From contig NC_133336.1 in the NCBI RefSeq assembly GCF_042186555.1, positions 192,773,937 to 192,837,936 of the forward strand: a DNA stretch of 64,000 nucleotides. Reading direction: 5' to 3'. The notes under the pieces were generated by a model, which was given only the letters and a program-made list of their open reading frames with translations, ran no database searches and was not told where the DNA came from. The translations under genes and the position numbers were made by a program. This document shows, in pieces, positions 1 to 12,583 of this stretch. Numbering within the stretch: position 1 is the first letter of the stretch; each line of letters opens with the position of its first letter. The DNA comes from Aquarana catesbeiana (Eukaryota > Chordata > Amphibia > Anura > Ranidae).

Positions 1-885
1 AACTGGAAAAAGCTTTGGCTGGAATTTCACTTTCATAAATTACATAAAAACCATAGGACTTAAAAGGCAGGTTAAATACTAGACTAAAAAAACAATTCAA
101 AGACAAATTAATAAAAAGATTATCGCATAACCTGTCTGCAGGACTATTTTTAGATTTTATAAATAAAAAAAGTCCCAATAAATATTATTAATAGGCCCAA
201 TAGATCAGAGCTATCAGAAAGTCTATAATGTAAACACATGCTCTTCCAGGCCGCAGACTGGTTGCTAGGGATGGTCGGATGACCCCGCTCTAAAGGACTG
301 TGCAGTACAAAGGTGGACAGGATGGCTTCTAATGAGCTCTGAGAGCTGGGCAAACAGACAGAGCTTTTATCTGGGGCAAAGCCTTTCTTCTTCTCTTCCT
401 AGGATTAATGAGCACATATGTGCTGTTCTATAGGATGAATATTGCTGCACCAGTGGAAAAAGTGACTCTATGGACATTGGTGAGGTAACTATCAGGACCC
501 AAAGAACATTAGCCACCGTCTATGGGGGAGAAAGAGACAGCAATAATATCATGGCTGAGGTCAGAGGCCTTTGTTGGATGTTAGTTCCTAGAATAGGAAC
601 ATATGCAAAAAAATAGTTCTTTGATACATTCATATGGAACAGCTCCAGATGGAGGTCTGTTATGGAAGTGTTATGTTCAAAACAGTCACCTAGGTGTCAG
701 ATGTTGTGGTTACTATATACCACGACTGCTCCATTCAAAGCCACCTCTACCTTCAGTGGTGCACAATATGTCCAAAGGGTTACATATTTAACTCCTTGGC
801 ACTGACAGTACGCAAATATGCGGCCTCGTACCAGAATGTAAACATACAGCTGTGCCGAGCGAGCGCGCCCTGTGCGCTCCCGGCA
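1..885. other. no recognisable feature
   Basis: AT-rich sequence with no supportable exon or transposon terminus. Short open frames here have no recognisable motifs. The stretch around 855-885 is locally GC-rich (gagcgagcgcgcc). Confidence 0.5.
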
Positions 886-1190
886 TACAGTGCCTTGAAA
901 ATCTATTCCCTGAAATTTTTTTACATTTTGTCATGTTACATAAAATCCCATTATAATACATTTATGTTTTTGGTTGTGATAGACCAACACAAAGTGACCC
1001 ATAATTGTGAAGTGGAAGGAAAATGATAAATGGTTTTCAATTTTTTTTTTACAAATAAATATGTGAAAAGTGTGGTGTGCATTTGTATGCAACCCTCCCT
1101 GAGACAATACTTTGTAGAACCATCTTTTGCTGCAATTACAGCTGCAAGTCTTTTTGGGGATGTCTCTACCGGCTTTGCACATCTATAGAG
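886..1190 (+). mobile_element. Tc1/mariner-like 5' terminal fragment
   Basis: Begins tacagtgccttgaaaat, a typical Tc1-family terminal repeat. It continues with the family's conserved non-coding end (acattttgtcatgttac, gaccaacacaaagtg) and, at about 1110-1150, agaaccatcttttgctgca. The same family's other end is present near 4880-5030 and 8330-8484. No transposase remains. Confidence 0.7.
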
Positions 1191-2543
1191 AGCCCAGGCC
1201 AGGAAAGGAAGGGGACGAGCGAGCGCCTCCACCCCTCCTGAACCATACCAGGCCACTTGCCCTCAACATGGGGAGGGTGCTTTGGGGTGCCCCCAAAGCA
1301 CCTTGTCCCCATATTGATGGGGACAAGGGCCTCTTCTCGACAGCCCTGGCCGGTGGTTGTCTGGGTCTGCGGGCGGGGGGCTTATCGGAATCTGGAAGCC
1401 CCCTTTCCTGTTGGAAAGAATCATGTGTTTTGATGGATCTTGTTAGGGTATCCTCTCTTCTGATTGAATTTTCTCAAATAGTCAAATATTCATAGAATAT
1501 ATCATGTCCAGTACTTCTTATATTCACCATATAATTTATAGTATTATAGTGAAGATTTTCCATACTTTGAACTCTTTATTTGGGGTCAATCAGTGAATTT
1601 AAGAAGAAGCAGTAGAGGCCTTATGCATGTCTCAGTGGTGGTGTATTTAAAAGGAGGTGCCCTCTTCCCTCTGCAAGCAGGTGCAGTTAGCTAGTCTGCC
1701 ACTAGGTGGCTCTGTTCCAGAATAGTGTCTGGTTTACAAAAAGCAGTGTAATCAGGTCCAAGGCCCATTTTAGTTGGAGCCCTCATCTAGTGATGTCATC
1801 GGTGAGTCAGGGCCCAGTTATAAGCTAGGTTGGGAGGAGCACTAGTGCAGTTGGGGCATGGGAGCTAGAGACCCCACCATCAGGCAAATGTAGCCAGCAA
1901 GTGTAAGCCCTGGACAGAACTGGAGGCCAGGGGAGAGGTAGACTTGCACCCAGAAGAGCCAACTGTAGACTTCCTGACCTTTATAGAGGTGGATGCTAGG
2001 GCAGGTTGCAAAAGGCCTTCTAGGCCAGGTCAGGAGCTATCCCTCTGAAGGGTGGGAGAGGTATACCCATGGGGGAGGTGATCCCATCTCAGTGAATAAT
2101 AATGACCCCAGGTGGAGAGACACTTAAGTGAAGAGGCTTTCTGAAAGTGCTGCATGATGCTTTCACATATGACTACTGTGGACAGTCCACTAAATGTGAT
2201 TGGCAATATACTGTCAAGTGACCCTGGATAGTATGCTGATGTGATTGTACCATCTTCCAAGAACCACCAGGAAAGTGCAGCCATCCTACTTGTGTGTAGA
2301 CATATCTTTCTTTGGAGATATAAAGGTTAATGCCCCAGAATGTCAGGAGGCGGCCTTTAGAATGGAGTAAAGCACAACATGGCAGAGGGTTACAGACTCT
2401 GCAGAAGGATCACTGTTCTAGCAGGAGAAGAGCAGGGCAGGGACTAGTGCTCTTGTTGCCAACATATAGACAATGGCAAGCCCCTCTTATACCCTCACCA
2501 TTTGGATATTAACAACCAGGAGAACAGTTGGGACATTCTGAAG
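1191..2543. other. unclassified, probably repeat-derived
   Basis: GC-rich stretch at 1200-1390, then unique-looking sequence. The 1640-2290 part reads like a decayed promoter-bearing repeat (tatttaaaaggagg at 1643; several short open frames), but I see no matching termini or duplication, so I leave it unclassified. Confidence 0.35.
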
Positions 2544-3620
2544 AATTTCTCCTGCTTCTCACCTGCCCTATTGCTGAACAGTGCTCAGGTCTCCTCGAGA
2601 GTAGGAGGGGTCCCGCCGTCCACCAGATCTACATAATACATGAATAATCCTCAAAGTCCCAAATTGTATGTTCACCATTTTTAGAAAAAATGCATTGTAT
2701 AGCATTGACTTCTTTCTGAAAGTGTTTCTTGATTATCTGTCATGCAGGTCCTTTGGTTAATAACCCAAAAAGAAGCCAGCAGGAGGGATTAGCTTAAGGA
2801 CATTCAGATCTAAGTACCAACCCAACTAAACGATTCCAGAGATTCCCAGCCACCTGTATACAAAGGGCGTGTATATGTGTGGCTCTGGGGCTGGAATTTC
2901 CTCAGCTGCTTATGAATGGCCAAGTACAGTGTCAGGGCCTGGATCTGAATTTGCAAAATCTGCTGTGTCTGGGGATGTTTCTTCTTGCTGAGTCACCTGA
3001 AATGCTGGACAGGTCACTGGACAATTCCTTGAATGATCTTGCCTTGAACCTTGCTTGTTTTGAACCATTTGCTCCTCCTATCAACTTCCCATTCAAGCCA
3101 TGCCTTTGCACTTCCTGTTTGCCAGATTATTGTGCTCCCACTGCTCCCTATCTTCGCTATCACTCATTACTGACTCTTGGCTTGTTCCTTGACTATGCTT
3201 CTGCTTTATCTCTAACTGCAACCACTCAACACCGAACTTTGGCTTTGTTTACCAACTGCATTTCTGCTTATCCCTACCTGCTATATCTGCTACTGGACTA
3301 TGGCTTACTCATCTCCTGGTGGGGCGATCCTGGGGACCATGACTTGGTACTAACATGCAACAAAACCCATTTCCACCATCAGGAGCTCTGGGGAACACCA
3401 GTTAGTACTTTGACACGGTCTCACCTTAGGTGTGGAGTCTTCCACTGGAGTACTTCTCCAGCTGGTTGGTAGGAGCCTCACTACTGTTATAGCTACTGGT
3501 CTCTGAGCCTGACTCCAGATTGTGACATACGACAGCTTCCCGGGGGGGGGGGGGGGGGGGAATCACTCAGTAGAACTAGGACTGAACATGATTTCACACT
3601 CAGCTCCGTGACACAGCGCT

Positions 3621-4732
3621 AAGGCTGCAATGATGGTGAGGCTGTCATGAGGGCACAGAGGCTACAATGAGGTCACAGTAAGTAAGGCTGCAATGAGGGC
3701 ACGGTGAGGCTGCAATGAGGGCACAGTAAGGTGGCAATGAGATGGGCATGGTGAGGCTGCAATGAGGGAACAGTAAGGCGGCAATGATGGGCACATTAAG
3801 GCGGCAATGATGGGCACATTAAGGCGGCAATGATGGGCACAGGAAGGCTGCAATGAGGAAACAGTAAGGCGGCAATGATGGGCACGGTGAGGCTGCAATG
3901 ATGGGCACAGTAAGGCTGCAACGATGGTGAGGCTGCAATGAGAGCACGGTAAGGTGGCAATGATGGGCACGGTGAGGCTGCAATGAGGGCTCAGTAAGGC
4001 AGCAATGAGGGCACGGTGAGGCTGCAATGAGGGCACAGTAAGGCGGCAATGAGGGCACAGTAAGGCGGCATTGATGGGCACAGTAAGGCTGCAATAAGGG
4101 CACAGTAAGGCGTCAATGATGGGCACAGTAAGGCGGCAATGATGGGCACAGTAAGGCTGCAATGAGGGCACAGTAATACGGCAATGATGAGCACAGTAAG
4201 GTGGCAATGATTTGCACTGTAAGGCTGCAATGATGAGCATGGTGAGGCTGCAATGAGGGCACAGTAAGATGGCAATGAGATGGGCATGGTGAGGCTGCAA
4301 TGAGGGAACAGTAAGGCGGCAATGATGGGCACAGGGAGGCTGCAATGAGGAAACAGTAAGGCAGCAATGATGGGCACGTTGAGGCTGCAATGATGGGCAC
4401 AGTAAGGCTGCAATGATGGTGAGGCTGCAATGAGAGCACGGTAAGGCGGCAATGATGGGCATGGTGAGGCTGCAATGAGGGCACAGTAAGGCAGCAAAGA
4501 GGGCACAGTAAGGTGGCAATGATGGGCACAGTAAGGCTGGAATGAGGGCACAGTAAGGCGGCAATGATGGGCACAGTAAGGCTGCAATAAGGGCACAGTA
4601 AGACGGCAATGATGGGCACAGTAAGGCGGCAATGATGGGCACAGTAAGGCTGCAATGAGGGCACAGTAAGACGGCAATGATGGGCACAGTAAGGCGGCAA
4701 TGATTTGCACTGTAAGGCTGCAATGAGGGCAC
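3621..4732. repeat. 22-23 bp minisatellite, copy 1
   Basis: About 49 degenerate units of the type gcaatgagggcacagtaagg, with alternating 22 and 23 bp lengths. All three minus-strand frames are open for long stretches and give a His/Cys/Pro/Leu-rich pseudo-protein. That is a by-product of a stop-free unit whose length is mostly not a multiple of three. Confidence 0.9.
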
Positions 4733-4869
4733 CTCATATATATCACCCTAACCTGGCACTATATCACCCCAATATGCCAGTATGCTACCCTAACATCACT
4801 TGACGTCAACGTACGGTGCGCTGCCTGGGAGGTGGGATGCCAGATATAGGATCCGTCCCAGGTGCCAAT

Positions 4870-5027
4870 TTTGAAATTCATTTATCATTTTCCTTCCACT
4901 TCACAATTATGTGCCACTTTGTGTTGGTCAATCACATAAAATCCCCAATAAAATACATTTACATTTTTGGTTGTAACATGACAAAATGTGGGAAATTTCA
5001 AGGGGTGTGAATACTCTTTCAAGGTAC

Positions 5028-5031
<4 letters not shown>
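4870..5031 (-). mobile_element. Tc1/mariner-like terminal fragment (duplicated at 8320-8484)
   Basis: Contains tgtgttggtcaatcacataa and ends ctttcaaggtactgta, which is the inverted form of the terminal repeat seen at 886. It runs directly into the TG/CA microsatellite at 5031-5097. Confidence 0.65.

Positions 5032-5097
<66 letters not shown>
5031..5097. repeat. (TG)n(TA)(CA)n microsatellite
   Basis: A TG run followed by a CA run, so the repeat is self-complementary and could form a hairpin. The matching locus in copy 2 (8484-8517) is half as long. Confidence 0.95.
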
Positions 5098-5098
<1 letters not shown>

Positions 5099-5995
5099 TT
5101 CTATAGTTGGCCCCCTACTTTTGTCCCTGTCCCCCCCCCCCCCCAAATATGAAAGCTGGGGACGCCACTGCTTCTAACATGTGCATGGGAAGGTATGTGT
5201 CTTTTTCATATATAATATTGATGAATTACATGATAACCAATAAAATTATTATAAGGGCTGATACTTAACGTGATGCCTTAACACTGCCCCTGCTTTATGG
5301 AATTACCTCATCTTGTATTCTTGTATGAGTGAGGGCACTTGCCTATAATTTATGGATGAGACCCCCTAATAAGGATATATTCAGTAAGCACAGAATTTTT
5401 TTATGGATACATTACTGAGCAGGAATAAGCATGGCATCAGTGAAGTACTGATTGAATCCACTTACGCTTGACTGACTCACTACCTCTGTTGAAGTCTATT
5501 CTTGATCTTAACTTAATTCAAGTAAATAGGCATGCTCACGTGAATGAGGCCTTAAAGGAAACCTCTACCTAGAGGAATACACAGGCAGCCATTACTGACC
5601 TCCTTCTATAAAAACGCTTACCTGTTACCTGTCGATCCCCTGACTTCAATATTGTAGCTTGGCATTTCTTCCTTGCAGCAACTGGATCCCAACTTTGAAT
5701 CCCACTCAGGATTGTTCTCCCTGTGCTGATGTAGGCTTCCTCCAGGTAGTCCAATTTCCGCCAACACGCCAAAGCTGGTTTGTATGGGTGGGAGCGGGAT
5801 ATTGACACTTTTGGGTGTAACGCAGAATGAGCCCCCCCTTTAAAGGGATGATAAGCAGTAAATGAGCAGTGTAGGACTAAGCCTTGTTTTGGTCTTGGGC
5901 TGCTGCCTCTCAAAACAGGACATACTGTACCAGTAAGTGCAAATTTTGGGGTGAGTGTTGAGGAGCACCCACAAAGTTCATGACACTTCAGTAAT

Positions 5996-8900
5996 AATTT
6001 CTCCTGCTTCTCACCTGCCCTATTGCTGAACAGTGCTCAGGTCTCCTCGAGAGTAGGAGGGGTCCCGCCGTCCACCAGATCTACATAATACATGAATAAT
6101 CCTCAAAGTCCCAAATTGTATGTTCACCTTTTTTAGAAAAAATGCATTGTATAGCATTGACTTCTTTCTGAAAGTGTTTCTTGATTATCTGTCATGCAGG
6201 TCCTTTGGTTAATAACCCAAAAAGAAGCCAGCAGGAGGGATTAGCTTAAGGACATTCAGATCTAAGTACCAACCCAACTAAACGATTCCAGAGATTCCCA
6301 GCCACCTGTATACAAAGGGTGTGTATATGTGTGGCTCTGGGGCTGGAATTTCCTCAGCTGCTTATGAATGGCCAAGTACAGTGTCAGGGCCTGGATCTGA
6401 ATTTGCAAAATCTGCTGTGTCTGGGGATGTTTCTTCTTGCTGAGTCACCTGAAATGCTGGACAGGTCACTGGACAATTCCTTGAATGATCTTGCCTTGAA
6501 CCTTGCTTGTTTTGAACCATTTGCTCCTCCTATCAACTTCCCATTCAAGCCATGCCTTTGCACTTCCTGTTTGCCAGATTATTGTGCTCCCACTGCTCCC
6601 TATCTTCGCTATCACCCATTACTGACTCTTGGCTTGTTCCTTGACTATGCTTCTGCTTTATCTCTAACTGCAACCACTCAACACCGAACTTTGGCTTTGT
6701 TTACCAACTGCATTTCTGCTTATCCCTACCTGCTATATCTGCTACTGGACTATGGCTTACTCATCTCCTGGTGGGGCGATCCTGGGGACCATGACTTGGT
6801 ACTAACATGCAACAAAACCCATTTCCACCATCAGGAGCTCTGGGGAACACCAGTTAGTACTTTGACACGGTCTCACCTTAGGTGTGGAGTCTTCCACTGG
6901 AGTACTTCTCCAGCTGGTTGGTAGGAGCCTCACTACTGTTATAGCTACTGGTCTCTGAGCCTGACTCCAGATTGTGACATACGACATCTTCCCGGGGGGG
7001 GGGGGGGATCACTCAGTAGAACTAGGAATGAACATGATTTCACACTCAGCTCCGTGACACAGTGCTAAGGCTGCAATGATGGTGAGGCTGTCATGAGGGC
7101 ACAGAGGCTACAATGAGGTCACAGTAAGTAAGGCTGCAATGAGGGCACGGTGAGGCTGCAATGAGGGCACAGTAAGGTGGCAATGAGATGGGCATGGTGA
7201 GGCTGCAATGAGGGAACAGTAAGGCGGCAATGATGGGCACATTAAGGCGGCAATGATGGGCACAGGAAGGCTGCAATGAGGAAACAGTAAGGCGGTAATG
7301 ATGGGCACGGTGAGGCTGCAATGATGGGCACAGTAAGGCTGCAACGATGGTGAGGCTGCAATGAGAGCACGGTAAGGTGGCAATGATGGGCACGGTGAGG
7401 CTGCAATGAGGGCACGGTGAAGCTGCAATGAGGGCACAGTAAGGCGGCAATGAGGGCACAGTAAGGCGGCAATGATGGGCACAGTAAGGCTGCAATATGG
7501 GCACAGTAAGGCGGCAATGATGGGCACAGTAAGGCGGCAATGATGGGCACAGTAAGGCTGCAATGAGGGCACAGTAAGACGGCAATGATGAGCACAGTAA
7601 GGTGGCAATGATTTGCACTGTAAGGCTGCAATGATGAGCACGGTGAGGCTGCAATGAGGGCACAGTAAGATGGCAATGAGATGGGCATGGTGAGGCTGCA
7701 ATGAGGGAACAGTAAGGCGGCAATGATGGGCACAGGGAGGCTGCAATGAGGAAACAGTAAGGCGGCAATGATGGGCACGTTGAGGCTGCAATGATGGGCA
7801 CAGTAAGGCTGCAACGATGGTGAGGCCGCAATGAGAGCACGGTAAGGCGGCAATGATGGGCATGGTGAGGCTGCAATGAGGGCACAGTAAGGCAACAAAG
7901 AGGGCACGGTGAGGCTGCAATGAGGGCACGGTAAGGCTGCAATGAGGGCACAGTAAGGTGGCAATGATGGGCACAGTAAGGCTGCAATGAGGGCACAGTA
8001 AGGCGGCAATGATGGGCACAGTAAGGCTGCAATGAGGGCACAGTAAGACAGCAATGATGGGCACAGTAAGGCTGCAATGAGGGCACAGTAAGACGGCAAT
8101 GATGGGCACAGTAAGGCGGCAATGATTTGCACTGTAAGGCTGCAATGATGAGCACGGTGAGGCTGCAATGAGGGCACCTCATATATATCACCCTAACCTG
8201 GCACTATATCACCCCAATCTGCCAGTATGCTACCCTAACATCACTTGACGTCAACGTACGGTGCGCTGCCTGTCTGCCTGGGGGGTGGGATGCCAGATAT
8301 AGGATCCGTCCCAGGTGCCAATTTTGAAATTCATTTATCATTTTCCTTCCACTTCACAATTATGTGCCACTTTGTGTTGGTCAATCACATAAAATCCCCA
8401 ATAAAATACATTTACATTTTTGGTTGTAACATGACAAAATGTGGGAAATTTCAAGGGGTGTGAATACTCTTTCAAGGTACTGTATGTGTGTGTGTGTGTG
8501 TGTATATACACACACATATTTCTATAGTTGGCCCCCCTACTTTTGTCCCTGTCCCCCCCCTCCCCCCCCAAATATGAAAGCTGGGGACGCCACTGCTTCT
8601 AACATGTGCATGGGAAGGTATGTGTCTTTTTCATATATAATATTGATGAATTACATGATAACCAATAAAATTATTATAAGGGCTGATACTTAACGTGATG
8701 CCTTAACACTGCCCCTGCTTTATGGAATTACCTCATCTTGTATTCTTGTATGAGTGAGGGCACTTGCCTATAATTTATGGATGAGACCCCCTAATAAGGA
8801 TATATTCAGTAAGCACAGAATTTTTTTATGGATACATTACTGAGCAGGAATAAGCATGGCATCAGTGAAGTACTGATTGAATCCACTTACGCTTGACTGA

Positions 8901-9420
8901 CTCACTACCTCTGTTGAAGTCTATTCTTGATCTTAACTTAATTCAAGTAAATAGGCATGCTCACGTGAATGAGGCCTTAAAGGAAACCTCTACCTAGAGG
9001 AATACACAGGCAGCCATTACTGACCTCCTTCTATAAAAACGCTTACCTGTTACCTGTCGATCCCCTGACTTCAATATTGTAGCTTGGCATTTCTTCCTTG
9101 CAGCAACTGGATCCCAACTTTGAATCCCACTCAGGATTGTTCTCCCTGTGCTGATGTAGGCTTCCTCCAGGTAGTCCAATTTCCGCCAACACGCCAAAGC
9201 TGGTTTGTATGGGTGGGAGCGGGATATTGGCACTTTTGGGTGTAACGCAGAATGAGCCCCCCCTTTAAAGGGATGATAAGCAGTAAATGAGCAGTGTAGG
9301 ACTAAGCCTTGTTTTGGTCTTGGGCTGCTGCCTCTCAAAACAGGACATACTGTACCAGTAAGTGCAAATTTTGGGGTGAGTGTTGAGGAGCACCCACAAA
9401 GTTCATGACACTTCAGTAAT
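5996..9420. repeat. tandem segmental duplication, copy 2 (3425 bp)
   Basis: Second copy, immediately adjacent and in direct orientation. Most of the 27-bp difference lies in simple repeats. The TG/CA repeat is about 67 bp in copy 1 (5031-5097) but about 34 bp in copy 2 (8484-8517), and the G-run is shorter (6994-7007). Scattered single-base differences (for example near 3164 versus 6616) show recent origin. Confidence 0.93.
7067..8177. repeat. 22-23 bp minisatellite, copy 2
   Basis: The same array inside the second duplicon, 1111 bp against 1112 bp in copy 1. Total length is kept but unit composition differs locally, for example around 7405-7440 and 7880-7930. Confidence 0.9.
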
Positions 9421-10099
9421 ATTAGTCCAAATTTTTATTGACAGTATCAAAAGCCAATGTTCCTCAGGGGAACCGCCTATTCCTTCAGGGCTGAAGCCTT
9501 GGACACAATTGAACCAGTGAAATAGGATACTTATCTTGGAGACAATATTTTAGAGTAGGTTAATTGGCTCATGTATAGATTGGCCTTAGTTTGTATTTGT
9601 ATGTGAGATATATGAGCCTTAAAAGGGGTTGAAAACCCTCATGGTTCTATGTGAATGGACACAGATGCAGGACTCGGGAGCACGCCAGCACGGGAGTCCA
9701 CCTTAGGAGAGCCTTCTCCAATGTGGACACTGGATGCGAGGAGGAACCACCAGCGCCGCTGAGGGACCCCAGAAGAGGAGGACCGGGGCCACTCTGTGCA
9801 AAATTAACTGCACAGTGGAGGCAAGTATGACGTTTAATATTTAAAAAAAAAAACACAAGGGTTTACAACCCCATCCAGTTTTCTGTAGACTTTCTTTCCT
9901 TCATATTTACCAAAACCATATAATATGAGGTCAAACCTTAAGAGTTTCAATTTGTATGCAATCAGGCAGGCCCTTACACTACATGGTTTTGTTAAATCTA
10001 AAAAGGAAATCAGACAACAAAAGTTGTATCGTGCGTATGGGGTCTTAGGCTGGCTGTACATGTTCAATTCTCTTGTACAACTTTCCTTAAAAATTTACC
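9421..10099. other. unclassified sequence and left half of a split repeat
   Basis: 9421-9830 has no recognised feature. 9930-10090 contains ggctggctgtacatgttc followed by aattctcttgtacaac. The latter is the reverse complement of sequence at 13912-13945, so the two flank the transposon nest between them in inverted orientation. Confidence 0.45.
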
Positions 10100-11083
10100 T
10101 TAACCACATGCTGACCAGCGCACGACGATGTCGGCACAATGGCACGGCTGGGCAAATGGGCGTACAGGTACGTCCCCTTTAAATCGCGGCATTGTGGGCT
10201 TGCGCGTGCCCGCCGTTCTCCGTGACCGTGGGCTCAATGTCCGCCGGGGGGGCCCCGAGATCGTGTCACGGAGCCACAGAACGGGGAAATGCCTTTGTAA
10301 ACAAGGCATTTCCCTGTTCTGCCTAGTGACATGACAGAGATCTACTTCTCCCCGTCATCAGGAGCTGTGATCGCTGCCATGTCAGTGGTAGCCCATCCCC
10401 CCCCCCCCACAGTTAGAATCACTCCCTAGGACACACTTAACCCCCTAGTGTTTAACCCCTTCCCTGCCAGTGTAATTTACACAGTAATCACTGCATTTTT
10501 ATAGCACTGATCGCTGTATGAATGACAATGGTCCCAAAACAGTGTCAAAATTGTCCGATGTGTCCGCCATAATGTTGCAGTCATATTTAAAAAACAAAAA
10601 CAAAACAAAACAAAAAAAAAAAAAAAAAAAAAATCGCAGATCGCCGTCGTTACAAATAAAAAAAAAAGCCATAAATCTATCCCCTATTTTGTAGACGCCA
10701 ATCAATATACGCTTAGTGCGATTTTTTTTTACCAAAAATATGTAGAAGAATACATATCGGCCTAAACTGAGAAAAAAAAAGTAGTTTTTTTTTTATATAT
10801 TTTGGGGGGATATTTATTATAGCAAAAAGTATTTTTATAGTATTTTCGCTTTTTTTTTTTGTTTATAGTGCAAAAAATAAAAATCGGAATGGGGAGCAAA
10901 TACCACCAAAAGAAAGCTCTATTTATAGGAAGAAAAAAAAAACAAAAAAAAAAAAAGTAGTCAATTTTGTTTGGGAGCCACGTCGCACGACCGCGCAATT
11001 GTCAGTTAAAGCGAGGCAGTGCTGCATCGCAAAAAGTGCTCTGGTCTTTGGCCAGCCAAATGGTCCGGGGCTGAAGTGGCTAA
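10100..11083. mobile_element. TTAA-type non-autonomous DNA transposon, copy A (984 bp)
   Basis: Begins ttaaccacatgctgacc and ends ccggggctgaagtggctaa. Near full-length relative of 40330-41312, which is 983 bp and keeps intact TTAA ends. Shared inner landmarks are aacggggaaatgc, tagtgacatgacagag, ccgatgtgtccgccataatg and gtgctctggtctttggccag. TTAA ends suggest piggyBac- or Kolobok-type mobilisation; no transposase. Confidence 0.75.
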
Positions 11084-11091
11084 GAGAGGGA

Positions 11092-12448
11092 GGGAGGTGT
11101 TTTGGAGCATTTTCACTCATCACACATAGGGAAGCCCATCCACCTGAATGGGGCGCCCTACACTCAGCAATCGCCCCAAAGAAGCTTCAGAACTTTTTTT
11201 TATTGTAAGTGTGGAGCTTGGTGCGTTTTTTTTACTGCGATTTTTGGTGCAGTGCATTTTTTAAATGCATGGAAACGCACAGGTGTGAATGGAGCTGAAT
11301 TGTGCAAACGCGCCAATTTCACTTTCAGGCCCCATTCACATCTAGCTTTGTGGGGAGCGAACATTTTGTATCTCGTTTTTCCTGTGACACGCACAGGGCA
11401 GCCCGTTGAGGTCAATGGGCTGTGCTATTTGGGACATGCCGGCGTTTTGTGGGTTGCGTGTTTTTTTCTGTGCGTTTTGCAGCATTTGCCATTCGTTTTT
11501 TCACATGGCAAAACGTGTGTTTGCTTCTGTGTTTGGTGTGTCGTTACCAATCAATGGCATTGAAAGCGCAACTAGTAATTTTAGGGGTATAAAAGGTGGC
11601 CATACGCTATACAATCTCATTGTACAATCTCTTCTAGATTTACCAAACTTATATAATAGGAGGAAACACCTATCTAGCCAATCACTCCAATTTCTAAAAG
11701 GAAATTGTACAAATCAGATTGTATAGCGTATGGCCACCTTTATACACCTAAAATTACTAGTTGCGCTTTCAGTGCCATTATTTGTTAACCAAACACAGAA
11801 GCAAACACACATTTTGCCATGCGCAGAAACATATGGCAAATGATGCAAAACGCACAGTAAAAAAACACGCAAAAGAAGAAGTTTTCCCCAGGGTGGGGTT
11901 TTTAGGCAGCAAAATACAAGTATTGAGTCAGTATTGTATAAAAAGTAAATGTATTTTATTGTACAAAAAAAAAAAATCGCATAACATGAAAGTAAAAAAA
12001 TGAGATCCAGTAAGAAGTGCTTCGAAAATTTTTTTTTGTGTCCTTTGTTAGTAAAAAAAAAACACGCAACCCACAAAACCCCAACATGGCCCATAAGTCA
12101 CATATAGCACAGCCCACTGAAATCAACGGGCTGCCCTATGTGCGTCACAGGAAAAACGAGACACAAAACGTTCGCTCCCACTATGCTAGATGTGAATGGG
12201 GCCTGAACATGAAACTGGTGCGGTAACACAAAGAACAATGCGGCTCCATTCACATCTGTGCGTTCCCTTGCATTTCAGAAATGCGCTGCATCAAAAATCG
12301 CTGTTAAAAAACGCACCAAGCTCCACTCTAAAAAAAAAAAAAAAAAAGTTCTAAAGCTTCTTGGGGGGCGATTGCTGCGTGTAGGGCAGCACATTCCGGT
12401 GGATGGGCTGCCCTATGTGTGTTGAATGATGCTCCAAAACACCTCCCC
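11092..12448. mobile_element. large foldback (palindromic) element, about 1.36 kb
   Basis: Left arm (ggaggtgttttggagca onward) pairs with the right arm ending tgctccaaaacacctcccc. Arms match through ccattcacatctagc, tcgtttttcctgtgac, ttgtgggttgcgtg and agcgcaactagtaatttta, meeting at a central hairpin near 11590-11750 (ggtggccatacgctatacaatc and its complement). The right arm is interrupted by an insertion at about 11877-12051. No coding capacity. Confidence 0.82.
11877..12051 (-). mobile_element. short insertion in the foldback right arm, with target duplication
   Basis: About 175 bp absent from the left arm, flanked on both sides by aaaaaacacgcaa (11863-11876 and about 12055-12068), as expected for a retroposed fragment. 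On the minus strand it contains tacaataaaatacattt. Family not identified. Confidence 0.6.
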
Positions 12449-12583
12449 ATGCTAAAAAAAAAAAATAAAACGCATGTGGGAATGCGAGTTCCCGCTATGC
12501 AGAGATGTGAACGGGGCTTGACAGCTGAGTGTTTCTGTCCATTCCCTTCTATGTACTTGTATAAAGATGGCCATACACTATGC

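Larger units (their letters stand above)
2544..5995. repeat. tandem segmental duplication, copy 1 (3452 bp)
   Basis: Starts aatttctcctgcttctcacc and ends gacacttcagtaat. The following sequence at 5996 restarts with the same bases and stays nearly identical to 9420. Content in order: a C/T-rich interspersed repeat (2880-3530), a G-run (3541-3560), a 22-23 bp minisatellite (3621-4732), a Tc1 end plus dinucleotide repeat (4870-5100), then unique-looking sequence with no supportable gene. Confidence 0.93.

Noticed and set aside
2879..3472. 197-codon plus-strand open frame, repeated as 201 codons at 6319-6924
   Set aside because: It opens only from a GTG, lacks an ATG near its start, has no recognisable domain and lies in C/T-rich repeat sequence similar to 28900-29345 and 62200-62510. 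Its presence twice is explained by the recent tandem duplication.
3621..4732. CRISPR-like array
   Set aside because: Units are contiguous degenerate repeats with no unique spacers, and the genome is vertebrate.
3662..4746. Long minus-strand open frames of His/Cys/Pro/Leu repeats (also 7091-8191)
   Set aside because: They are open in all three minus frames because the 22-23 bp minisatellite unit lacks stops; no start context or splice structure.
5031..5097. Intrinsic terminator-like hairpin from TG/CA repeats
   Set aside because: Simple microsatellite in an intergenic duplicon; bacterial terminator logic does not apply.
11102..11563. 153-codon plus-strand open frame
   Set aside because: Lies in the left arm of the foldback element; the matching arm carries the same sequence reversed.
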